From Scatosoma sp045576335 (GTDB taxonomy: Bacteria > Bacillota > Clostridia > Christensenellales > Borkfalkiaceae): DNA of 8,244 bases. Shown here in pieces: positions 1 through 5,820 of the stretch (its first letter is position 1; each line of letters begins with the position of its first letter). Location of the stretch: assembly GCA_045576335.1 (NCBI GenBank), contig JAZNGH010000038.1:1-8244 (forward strand). The letters are read 5' to 3'. Below the pieces are notes generated by a model. The model saw nothing but the letters and a program-made list of their open reading frames with translations, was not told the origin of the DNA and ran no database searches. Made by a program: the position numbers and the translations under genes.

Positions 1-1
1 C

Positions 2-178
2 AGCGAGAAAATCGGTAGCGGCTTGGTAAGCGTTATGGTACGCGGCGACGTAGGCGCGGTGAAAGCAGCTGTGGAAGCAGGTACGGCAGCGGCTACGGCA
101 CTTGGCGAAGTTATCGCTACGCACGTAATCCCTCGTCCCCATATGGATGTTGAGAAACTTCTTCCCTCCATCAAATAA
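2..178 (+). CDS. BMC-H hexameric shell protein, PduA/PduJ-like (3' end only)
   Basis: This is the last 58 codons of a single-domain bacterial microcompartment shell protein; the start lies outside the window. The fragment begins SEKIGSGLVSVMVRGDVGAV and ends in HVIPRPHMDVEKLLPSIK, which matches the second half of PduA/PduJ closely. The KIGSG stretch is the pore loop of PduA, where the serine (Ser40 in Salmonella PduA) lines the central pore. A polar pore of this kind is associated with diol entry, which agrees with the dehydratase downstream. The IPRPH motif near the C-terminus is typical of hexameric BMC-H proteins. The protein would form hexagonal tiles making up most of the shell facets. 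It is followed by a terminator-like hairpin, so it may belong to a highly expressed upstream part of the operon. It could also be the second half of a tandem protein, but the end sequence fits BMC-H much better. Confidence 0.93.
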   Translation, partial: SEKIGSGLVSVMVRGDVGAVKAAVEAGTAAATALGEVIATHVIPRPHMDVEKLLPSIK

Positions 179-198
179 TTAACTTTGACGGACAGAAA

Positions 199-241
199 CC
201 GTAGTATCCGAAACAGTGTTTCGGATGCTACGGAGGTTTTT
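199..241 (+). terminator. Intrinsic terminator or attenuator after the shell gene
   Basis: CCGTAGTATCCGAAAC (199-214) pairs with GTTTCGGATGCTACGG (218-233) over 16 positions, with a single T/G wobble and a 3-base loop. The stem is followed by AGG and a run of five T (237-241). This is the shape of a Rho-independent terminator. It begins 21 bp after the shell gene stop. All genes on both sides point the same way and belong to the same organelle, so partial read-through is likely and the element may set the ratio of abundant BMC-H protein to the downstream enzymes. No convincing new promoter is visible between it and pduL. Confidence 0.82.
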
Positions 242-248
242 CAAACGC

Positions 249-268
249 AAAAACAGGCAAAAACAGGC
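249..268 (+). repeat. Short tandem direct repeat, two 10-bp copies
   Basis: AAAAACAGGC occurs twice back to back (249-258 and 259-268) in the leader of pduL, just after the terminator T-run. A 5-bp dyad, GGCGT-ATT-ACGCC (266-278), overlaps the second copy. It could be an operator or a chance duplication; no known binding site is recognised. Confidence 0.4.
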
Positions 269-305
269 GTATTACGCCCCAAAATGGTAAAAAAGGAACG
301 ATCTT

Positions 306-962
306 ATGGAAATCACGAGCGCAAAAATTGCGGAACTGGTTAAGCAAGTACTTGCAGAAATGGACGGCGGCGAAAGTGCGCAAAACGGTAACGAAGTGCC
401 CGTCGGCGTATCCAACAGACATATTCATCTCAATAAAGCGGATTTGGAAACGTTGTTCGGCGTAGGCTACGAGCTTACCCCGCTCAAAGACTTATCCCAA
501 CCCGGACAGTATGCGTGCAAGGAAACGCTCACGCTAATCGGCCCCGCTATGCGTCCCATCGAGGGCGTGCGCGTGTTAGGGCCGCTCCGTAGCAAATCGC
601 AAGTAGAAATATCTATGACCGATTCCTACGTATTAAAGGTGAAACCGCCCGTGCGCGAGTCGGGTAAAACGGAAGGCTCGGCAGGGGTTACGATTGTTGG
701 TCCGAAGGGCGTAGTGCAGCTCAAAGAAGGCTGTATCATTGCCAACAGACATATTCATATGTCGCCCGCGGACGGCGTGAAATTTAACGTCAAGGACGGG
801 GACACGGTAACAGTGGACGTAGCAGGCAAGCGCCGTACGCGTTGGTACGACGTACAGGTGCGCGTGCATCCCGATTTCCGTCTGGAAATGCACGTCGATA
901 CGGACGACGCGAACGCGGCGGGTATCGGCAACGGGTTTAAGGTTAAAGTCGTTAAGGAGTAA
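306..962 (+). CDS. pduL: PduL-type phosphate propanoyltransferase
   Basis: This enzyme converts acyl-CoA plus phosphate to acyl-phosphate and CoA in the compartment lumen, recycling CoA for the aldehyde dehydrogenase. It has the two duplicated PduL domains (PF06130). The first carries SNRHIHL (residues 36-42) and the second ANRHIHM (146-152). His39, His41, His149, His151 and His196, with Glu101, occupy spacings like those of the two-metal site of structurally known PduL. Length (218) is normal. Residues 2-19 (ITSAKIAELVKQVLAEM) form a likely amphipathic helix, followed by a Gly/Ser/Asn-rich linker to about residue 30. This is the layout of an encapsulation peptide that directs cargo into the shell. 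The ATG at 306 is preceded by an AAAAAGGAA-like Shine-Dalgarno sequence and keeps this targeting helix. The next gene starts 3 bp after its stop, so the two are co-transcribed and probably translationally linked. Confidence 0.95.
   Translation: MEITSAKIAELVKQVLAEMDGGESAQNGNEVPVGVSNRHIHLNKADLETLFGVGYELTPLKDLSQPGQYACKETLTLIGPAMRPIEGVRVLGPLRSKSQVEISMTDSYVLKVKPPVRESGKTEGSAGVTIVGPKGVVQLKEGCIIANRHIHMSPADGVKFNVKDGDTVTVDVAGKRRTRWYDVQVRVHPDFRLEMHVDTDDANAAGIGNGFKVKVVKE
954..959 (+). promoter_or_regulatory. Shine-Dalgarno AAGGAG that fixes a GTG start
   Basis: AAGGAG lies inside the last codons of pduL, six bases ahead of GTG at 966. No in-frame ATG exists at the N-terminus of the vertex protein, whose family sequence begins right at this GTG, so the site decides the start. 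Confidence 0.75.
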
Positions 963-965
963 AAA

Positions 966-1214
966 GTGTTAAGAGGTATCATCAGGGGGCATATCGTCTC
1001 CACGAGAAAACAAGAATCTCTCGTCGGCTCGAAGTTTATGGAAATCGAGCTTATGAAAAACGGGGAATTGACGGGAGAATATATCATTGCCGTAGATAGC
1101 GTTGGCGCGGGTATCGGAGAAACGGTGCTCGTTACGACGGGTAGCTCGGCGCGTTTGGCGTTGCGTAACTGCAATTCGCCTTGTGACGCCGTAATCGTCG
1201 GTATCGTAGATTAA
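966..1214 (+). CDS. pduN: BMC-P pentameric vertex protein, EutN/CcmL/PduN family
   Basis: This small shell protein forms pentamers that cap the vertices of the polyhedral shell. Translation gives 82 residues, near the usual family size of about 80-100. Diagnostic stretches are the N-terminal VSTRKQESLVGSKFMEIEL, the central DSVGAGIGETVLVTTGSSAR and the C-terminal CDAVIVGIVD, all characteristic of the EutN/CcmL fold. It starts with GTG (966) behind a good AAGGAG, 3 bp after the pduL stop. It is the only complete gene in the window without an ATG start. Since few pentamers are needed per shell, weaker initiation may help set stoichiometry, which is inference. The family call is firm; the symbol pduN rather than eutN rests only on neighbourhood. 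Confidence 0.94.
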   Translation: MLRGIIRGHIVSTRKQESLVGSKFMEIELMKNGELTGEYIIAVDSVGAGIGETVLVTTGSSARLALRNCNSPCDAVIVGIVD

Positions 1215-1234
1215 CGTTTTGCGGAGGCAAAACA

Positions 1235-2557
1235 ATGAGCTTGAAAGAAATTATGAAAGAAGCCGGAATCGTCGGCGCGGGCGGCGCGGGTTTTCCCTCG
1301 TATGCAAAGCTTGCCGAGGGTGCGGATACGCTCGTTATAAACGGCGCGGAATGTGAACCGCTCCTTTATACCGATTACGTGCTTTTACATAAAGAAATGC
1401 CGATGGTGTTGGCAGCTATAGAAGCAGTGCTGGAATATGCGAATATTCCTTGCGCTCTTTTGTGCGTGAAAGAACACACGGCAAAACGCCTTCGCCTTGA
1501 AAACGGGGCGAAGCTGGCGCAAAAAATCATTTTGAAAACGTTGCCCGACGTGTACCCGATGGGCGACGAAATCAGTCTGATTTATCAGGCGACGGGTCGC
1601 GTCGTAAAGGCGGGCAATCTGCCCATTACGGCGGGCGTAATCGTCTACAACGTAGAAACTATGTACAACGTGGCGTTAGCAATCAAGCGCGGCTTGCCGC
1701 TGACGCATAAGTGGCTTACGATCGGCGGGGATATTGCAGAGCCGATTGTGGTGAAAGTGCCTATCGGTACGCCTGTTTGGGAATTGTTTGAAAAGAACGG
1801 AATTACCGTAGACGAGGCGCACGTCGTTTTGGACGGCGGACCGTCTATGGGTAAGGTAATCGATCCCGAACGCGCGGTAATCACCAAAACGACCAAGGGC
1901 TTGCTCGTATTGCCCGAAAATTGCGAGGCGGTGACGAGTAAATTTATCGACGGACCGAAATCGATTGCCCGTGCGGAAACGGCGTGCTGTCAATGTACGC
2001 GCTGTACGGATATGTGTCCAAGGGCGTTGCTTGGTTACCCGCTTGAACCGCATAAAATGGTGCGTACGGCAAAGAGTGCGGTGGCGGTTATGCCGCAAAT
2101 GGTGCTTTCGGCGACCCTTTGTTGCGGTTGCGGCGTATGCGAATCGTTGGCTTGCTGTCAGGGCATTTCCCCCAAAGCGGTCATCAACGAATATAAAGCG
2201 TTGCTCGCCAAAAATAAACTTCGCTTCGTTTCCAAAGAGGAAAACGAGCCTATGCCTGAACGGGAATACCGAATGATTCCCTCCGAGCGTTGGGCAAGCG
2301 TTTTGGGCGTTGCGAAATTCGATAAAATAGCAAAATACGTCGGGGAACAAAACGGTTTTTCCCGCGTGGAGATATACCTCCGTCAACATATCGGCGCGCC
2401 GAGCGTGGCGATCGTGAAAGAGGGGGATAAGGTACAAAAGGGCGAGCTTATCGCCCAAAGCGCGGAAGGGCTTTCTTTGCCGCAATACGCGTCCGTCGCG
2501 GGCACGGTAACGCTCGTAGATCAAACGAAAATCATTATTGAAAAGGATAGCGAATAA
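1235..2557 (+). CDS. pduS: PduS-like RnfC-family Fe-S flavoprotein
   Basis: This 440-residue protein belongs to the RnfC/Nqo1/PduS group. It has a glycine-rich nucleotide/FMN-site motif GIVGAGGAGFPSYAKL (residues 11-26), then NGAECEPLLYTDY (36-48), an SLBB-like middle (about 155-210), two iron-sulfur motifs and a C-terminal barrel-sandwich segment (about 385-436). The first cluster motif is Cys251-x2-Cys254-x2-Cys257-x3-Cys261-Pro; the second is Cys296-x2-Cys299-x2-Cys302-x4-Cys307, followed by Cys308 where a proline is usual. Extra cysteines (252, 297, 308) flank both. In B12-dependent Pdu systems PduS is described as a cobalamin reductase. Here the dehydratase is a glycyl radical enzyme, so a B12 role is unlikely and NADH-linked electron transfer for activase reduction or cofactor recycling is more plausible. 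A GGAGG site precedes the ATG. The stop overlaps the next ATG (TAATG), coupling it to the PduT-like shell protein, its expected partner. Confidence 0.92.
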   Translation: MSLKEIMKEAGIVGAGGAGFPSYAKLAEGADTLVINGAECEPLLYTDYVLLHKEMPMVLAAIEAVLEYANIPCALLCVKEHTAKRLRLENGAKLAQKIILKTLPDVYPMGDEISLIYQATGRVVKAGNLPITAGVIVYNVETMYNVALAIKRGLPLTHKWLTIGGDIAEPIVVKVPIGTPVWELFEKNGITVDEAHVVLDGGPSMGKVIDPERAVITKTTKGLLVLPENCEAVTSKFIDGPKSIARAETACCQCTRCTDMCPRALLGYPLEPHKMVRTAKSAVAVMPQMVLSATLCCGCGVCESLACCQGISPKAVINEYKALLAKNKLRFVSKEENEPMPEREYRMIPSERWASVLGVAKFDKIAKYVGEQNGFSRVEIYLRQHIGAPSVAIVKEGDKVQKGELIAQSAEGLSLPQYASVAGTVTLVDQTKIIIEKDSE

Positions 2558-3102
2558 TGTTTAAGGCAATCGGTGTTATTGAACTCAAAAGCATACCCAA
2601 GGGCGTAGAAGCAACGGACGCCGCGCTCAAAAGCGCGGGCGTGGAAATGGTTTCCGCGCATCCTGCTTGTCCCGGTAAATACGAGATTATTTTAACGGGC
2701 TCGATTTCCAACGTGACGGCTTCCGTCGAACACGTCAAGGGTAAATTTGAAAATTATATCATTGACAGCTCGGTAATGGGGCGTATCGACGAACAGGTCA
2801 TCACGGCGTTGTTCGGCACGCAAAAGAGCGAGAAAAAGGGCGCGCTCGGTTTGATAGAAACCTTTTCCGCGGCAACGACGATCAAGGCGGCGGATCTTGC
2901 AGTGAAAACGGCGCGCGTGGATATTTTCGATCTTCGCGTTTCACGCGGTATGGGCGGCAAGGGCGTCGTGATGCTCACGGGTGAAATCGGCGACGTAACG
3001 GCGGCGGTTGAAGCGGGTTCTTCGTACGCAAAGCAAAGCGGACAGCTTTCGTCCTATTCTATCATTGCCGCACCGCACGAAGAGCTTTGGAATCAGTTAT
3101 AA
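2557..3102 (+). CDS. pduT: BMC-T tandem-domain shell protein, PduT-like, with Fe-S pore cysteine
   Basis: The protein has two BMC domains in one chain (about residues 3-88 and 94-178; 181 in total, normal for PduT). It forms pseudohexameric trimers in the shell. The first domain opens AIGVIELKSIPKGVEATDA and contains ACPGKYE, placing Cys38 exactly where PduT carries the cysteine that holds a [4Fe-4S] cluster at the trimer's threefold axis. The second opens ALGLIETFSAATTIKAADLA, carries GMGGKGVVMLTGEIGDV and ends in PHEELWNQL, like the PHESMW end of Salmonella PduT. It is translationally coupled to the PduS-like gene by a one-base overlap. This supports a trans-shell electron route from cytosol through the PduT cluster to PduS. 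The GRE begins 9 bp after its stop. Identification is strong; actual cluster occupancy is inferred. Confidence 0.94.
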   Translation: MFKAIGVIELKSIPKGVEATDAALKSAGVEMVSAHPACPGKYEIILTGSISNVTASVEHVKGKFENYIIDSSVMGRIDEQVITALFGTQKSEKKGALGLIETFSAATTIKAADLAVKTARVDIFDLRVSRGMGGKGVVMLTGEIGDVTAAVEAGSSYAKQSGQLSSYSIIAAPHEELWNQL

Positions 3103-3111
3103 GGTAAGGTT

Positions 3112-5643
3112 ATGGAAAACATTAAATTCGTCATTGAAAAGAGCGAAAGAATACAAAAACTCGTGGACGCGTTGTACGCGAAGATGCCCGAAATCGAATC
3201 GGCGCGCGGCGTACTCGTCACGGAGAGCTATAAAGCCACGGAAGCGTTGCCGATTATCCGTCGGCGTAGCGCGGCTTTTACGCATATTCTTGAAAATTTA
3301 CCAATCGTTATTCGCGACCACGAATTGATCGTAGGTAGCGCGACGGTCGCGCCTCGCGGCTGTCAGGTATTCCCTGAATATTCCTATGAATGGTTAGAAG
3401 CGGAATTTGACACGGTGTCCACCCGTGCGGCCGACCCGTTCTATATTAGCGAAAAGACCAAAGCGGAGCTTCGCGAAGCGTATCCGTACTGGAAAGGTAA
3501 GACTTGCAGCGACCTTGCCAAGTCGAATATGTCCACGGAGGCTTACGAAGCGTTTACCGTGCACAATATTTTCACCCCTGGAAATTATTTCTATAACGGT
3601 ATCGGGCACGTAAACGTGCAATACGACAAGGTTTTGAAAAAGGGATATAGCGGTATTCGCGCGGAAGCGCAAGCCGCACTCGATAAGTTGGACGTGAGTG
3701 ACGGCGATTACGTGCAACGCTCCAATTTCCTTTATGCAGTAATTGAAAGCTGTGACGCGGTGATTTTGTATGCGAGAAGATACGCCGCGCTTGCGCGTGA
3801 AATGGCGAAAAAGGAGAAATGCCCCGTAAGAAGAGCGGAGCTGGAAAAGATTGCGGCGAATTGCGCCCGCGTTCCCGAATTTCCCGCCACCGATTTCCAC
3901 GAGGCTTGTCAATCGTTCTGGTTCGTGCAGCTGCTTTTGCAGATCGAATCGAGCGGACATTCCATTTCCCCCGGCAGATTTGACCAGTATATGTATCCTT
4001 ATTATAAGAAGGATATGGACGCGGGCAAGCTTACGCTGGAACAAGCGCAAGAGCTTATCGACTGTATCTGGGTAAAGCTCAACGATATCAACAAGGTACG
4101 CGACGCGGGCTCGGCAGACGGCTTTGCGGGCTACGGTATGTTCCAAAACTTAATCGTAGGCGGTCAGACGGTGGACGGCATGGACGCGACCAACGACCTG
4201 TCCTATATGTGTATAGAAGCGGCAATGCACGTGCCCCTTCCCCAACCCTCGTTTTCCGTGCGCGTGTGGAACGGTACGCCGCAAGCCTTGATGGTGAAGG
4301 CCGCCGCGCTTACCCGCTTGGGAACGGGACTTCCCGCGTACTATAACGACGAGGTGATGATTCCGTCGATTATGGCGAGAGGCTTGACCTTGGAGGATGC
4401 GCGCGACTACTGTATTATCGGTTGCGTAGAGCCGCAAAAGGGCGGAAAGACGGACGGCTGGCACGACGCGGCGTTCTTCAATATGTGCCGTCCTATGGAG
4501 CTTGTATTCTCCAACGGCGTGGATAAGGGCGTTAAAATCGGTCCTGACACGGGCGACGTGACGAAGATGACGAGCTTTGAAGAGTTCTTCAACGCTTATA
4601 AAACACAACAGAGCTATTTCGTTAAATTGCTGGTAAATGCGAATAACGCAATCGACGCGGCGCACGCAACGCGTTGTCCGCTTCCTTTCCAGTCCTGTAT
4701 GGTAGACGATTGTATTGCGCGCGGTAAGTCCTTGCAGGAGGGCGGTGCAATCTATAATTTCACAGGCCCGCAAGGCTTTGGTATCGCCAACAACACCGAC
4801 GGTTTGATTGCGGTAAAACAGCTCGTATTTGAAGAGAAGAAGGTTACGCTTGCGGAGCTTCGCGACGCTTTGAACGCCAACTTCGGCTACGGCTTAAAGG
4901 GTGCGGCGGCGGAGCGCGTAACGAGCGAAATCGCGTTCGAACTTGCGAAAGAGGGCGTGGAGATTACCGCGGAGGTCGTGCGTACTATTTATGAAGAGGT
5001 TACGACGGCGAACGCGTTAGAGCCGACGCAAAAGGCGCGTTATCGCGAAATCAAGCGTTTGATTGACGAAACCTGTCCCAAATACGGCAACGATATTTAC
5101 GAGGTGGATATGTTCGCCCGCGAGGTGGGGAACACGTACACCAAAGAAGTGGAAAAATATAAAAATTACCGTGGCGGTATTTTCCAAGCGGGCTTGTATC
5201 CCGTTTCGGCTAACGTACCTCTCGGCGCACAAACGGGCGCAACGCCCGACGGCAGACTTGCGTTTACGCCCATTGCGGACGGTATCGGTCCTGCTTCGGG
5301 CAGGGACGTGAAAGGTCCTACGGCAACGGCAAACTCCGTGGCGAAGCTTGAACAAGGCATTGCAAGCAACGGTACTTTGCTCAACCAGAAATTCCATCCC
5401 TCCGCGCTAGCGGGTATGGCGGGCTTGACCAAGTTCGTGGCGTTAATTCGTTCGTATTTCGACCAAAAGGGTATGCATATGCAGTTTAACGTCGTCAAGC
5501 GTGAAACGCTTTTGGATGCACAGAAAAACCCCGAAAAGTACAAGACGCTCGTCGTCCGCGTGGCGGGTTACAGCGCGTTGTTTACCACGCTTTCGAGGTC
5601 GTTGCAGGACGATATTATCAATAGAACAGAACAAGGCTTTTAA
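3112..5643 (+). CDS. Glycyl radical diol dehydratase (B12-independent glycerol / 1,2-propanediol dehydratase)
   Basis: This is the signature enzyme of the compartment, 843 residues. The PFL-like domain fills most of the chain and the C-terminal radical motif RVAGYSALF places the radical on Gly819 (codon 5566-5568). The thiyl cysteine is Cys438 in IIGCVEPQ, with Glu440 as the paired acid. His166 (GIGHVNV), His283-Ser284 (SSGHSISP) and Asp452 (DGWHDAAFFN) match the glycerol-contacting His164, His281-Ser282 and Asp447 of C. butyricum glycerol dehydratase as I recall that enzyme. It should therefore dehydrate 1,2-propanediol to propanal or glycerol to 3-hydroxypropanal; sequence alone does not choose between them. 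The pattern argues against choline lyase or isethionate lyase. Compared with the 787-residue C. butyricum enzyme there is an extra segment of about 49 residues (about 595-643) before the PKYGND motif, which I believe BMC-linked homologues share. The activase lies downstream after a 177-bp spacer. Confidence 0.93.
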   Translation: MENIKFVIEKSERIQKLVDALYAKMPEIESARGVLVTESYKATEALPIIRRRSAAFTHILENLPIVIRDHELIVGSATVAPRGCQVFPEYSYEWLEAEFDTVSTRAADPFYISEKTKAELREAYPYWKGKTCSDLAKSNMSTEAYEAFTVHNIFTPGNYFYNGIGHVNVQYDKVLKKGYSGIRAEAQAALDKLDVSDGDYVQRSNFLYAVIESCDAVILYARRYAALAREMAKKEKCPVRRAELEKIAANCARVPEFPATDFHEACQSFWFVQLLLQIESSGHSISPGRFDQYMYPYYKKDMDAGKLTLEQAQELIDCIWVKLNDINKVRDAGSADGFAGYGMFQNLIVGGQTVDGMDATNDLSYMCIEAAMHVPLPQPSFSVRVWNGTPQALMVKAAALTRLGTGLPAYYNDEVMIPSIMARGLTLEDARDYCIIGCVEPQKGGKTDGWHDAAFFNMCRPMELVFSNGVDKGVKIGPDTGDVTKMTSFEEFFNAYKTQQSYFVKLLVNANNAIDAAHATRCPLPFQSCMVDDCIARGKSLQEGGAIYNFTGPQGFGIANNTDGLIAVKQLVFEEKKVTLAELRDALNANFGYGLKGAAAERVTSEIAFELAKEGVEITAEVVRTIYEEVTTANALEPTQKARYREIKRLIDETCPKYGNDIYEVDMFAREVGNTYTKEVEKYKNYRGGIFQAGLYPVSANVPLGAQTGATPDGRLAFTPIADGIGPASGRDVKGPTATANSVAKLEQGIASNGTLLNQKFHPSALAGMAGLTKFVALIRSYFDQKGMHMQFNVVKRETLLDAQKNPEKYKTLVVRVAGYSALFTTLSRSLQDDIINRTEQGF

Positions 5644-5651
5644 GTAAAAGC
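5636..5651 (+). promoter_or_regulatory. Small hairpin across the dehydratase stop codon
   Basis: GCTTTT (5636-5641) pairs perfectly with AAAAGC (5646-5651) around a 4-base loop. The TAA stop (5641-5643) spans the stem-loop junction. It is A/T-rich and has no T-tract after it, so it does not look like a terminator. It could protect the 3' end of the dehydratase message or be incidental. Confidence 0.35.
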
Positions 5652-5820
5652 ACGTATAGCACGGCGTCGTATCCACAAAAGCGGGACGCGCCCTCACTCG
5701 TTTACTTTTGTAAATCTCCCGTCGGGCGCAACCGCGGGTTTTGCGGCAATACGCCGCACTCTCCGCACTTTTACTTCGCTTGGGTTGGGGTAAATCAGAA
5801 TATCAAAAGGCTAAAACAGT
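5644..5820 (+). other. Non-coding, hairpin-rich spacer between dehydratase and activase
   Basis: This 177-bp gap is by far the longest within the gene run. I find no convincing gene or strong promoter in it. It holds several inverted repeats: AAGTAAAAG (5642-5650) with CTTTTACTT (5768-5776) as outer arms; ACAAAAG (5675-5681) with CTTTTGT (5705-5711); GCGCCC (5688-5693) with GGGCGC (5724-5729); TTTAC-TTTT-GTAAA (5701-5714); and TGCGGC-AATAC-GCCGCA (5742-5758). Some of these compete for the same bases. It may be a dispersed intergenic repeat of this genome, an mRNA processing or stability element that lowers activase relative to dehydratase, or a remnant of a small mobile element. The activase ribosome site AAAAGG (5805-5810) is at its 3' edge. 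Confidence 0.5.

Noticed and set aside
185..213. TTGACG as a -35 promoter box after the shell gene
   Set aside because: No reasonable -10 hexamer occurs 15-18 bases downstream, and that stretch is part of the terminator stem.
1676..2524. 282-codon open frame on the minus strand opposite the PduS-like gene
   Set aside because: It has low-complexity His/Arg-rich composition typical of antisense frames in GC-rich codons, no ribosome site, and lies wholly inside a well-identified gene.
3394..4773. Two long minus-strand open frames (250 and 207 codons) opposite the dehydratase
   Set aside because: They have Arg/His/Val-rich shadow composition, no recognisable motif, and the + strand carries an unambiguous GRE.
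3112..5643. Choline trimethylamine-lyase (CutC) assignment for the GRE
   Set aside because: The His166, His283-Ser284 and Asp452 pattern and overall sequence follow the glycerol/propanediol dehydratase branch, and the partner genes are of Pdu type.
5443..5697. Minus-strand open frame of 84 codons running into the spacer
   Set aside because: Most of it is antisense to the conserved 3' end of the dehydratase, including the glycyl radical motif. It has no ribosome site and no recognisable product.
5780..5806. Possible promoter (TTGGGT ... TATCAA) before the activase
   Set aside because: Both boxes are poor matches and the spacing is only about 15 bases. It is not good enough to report as a promoter.
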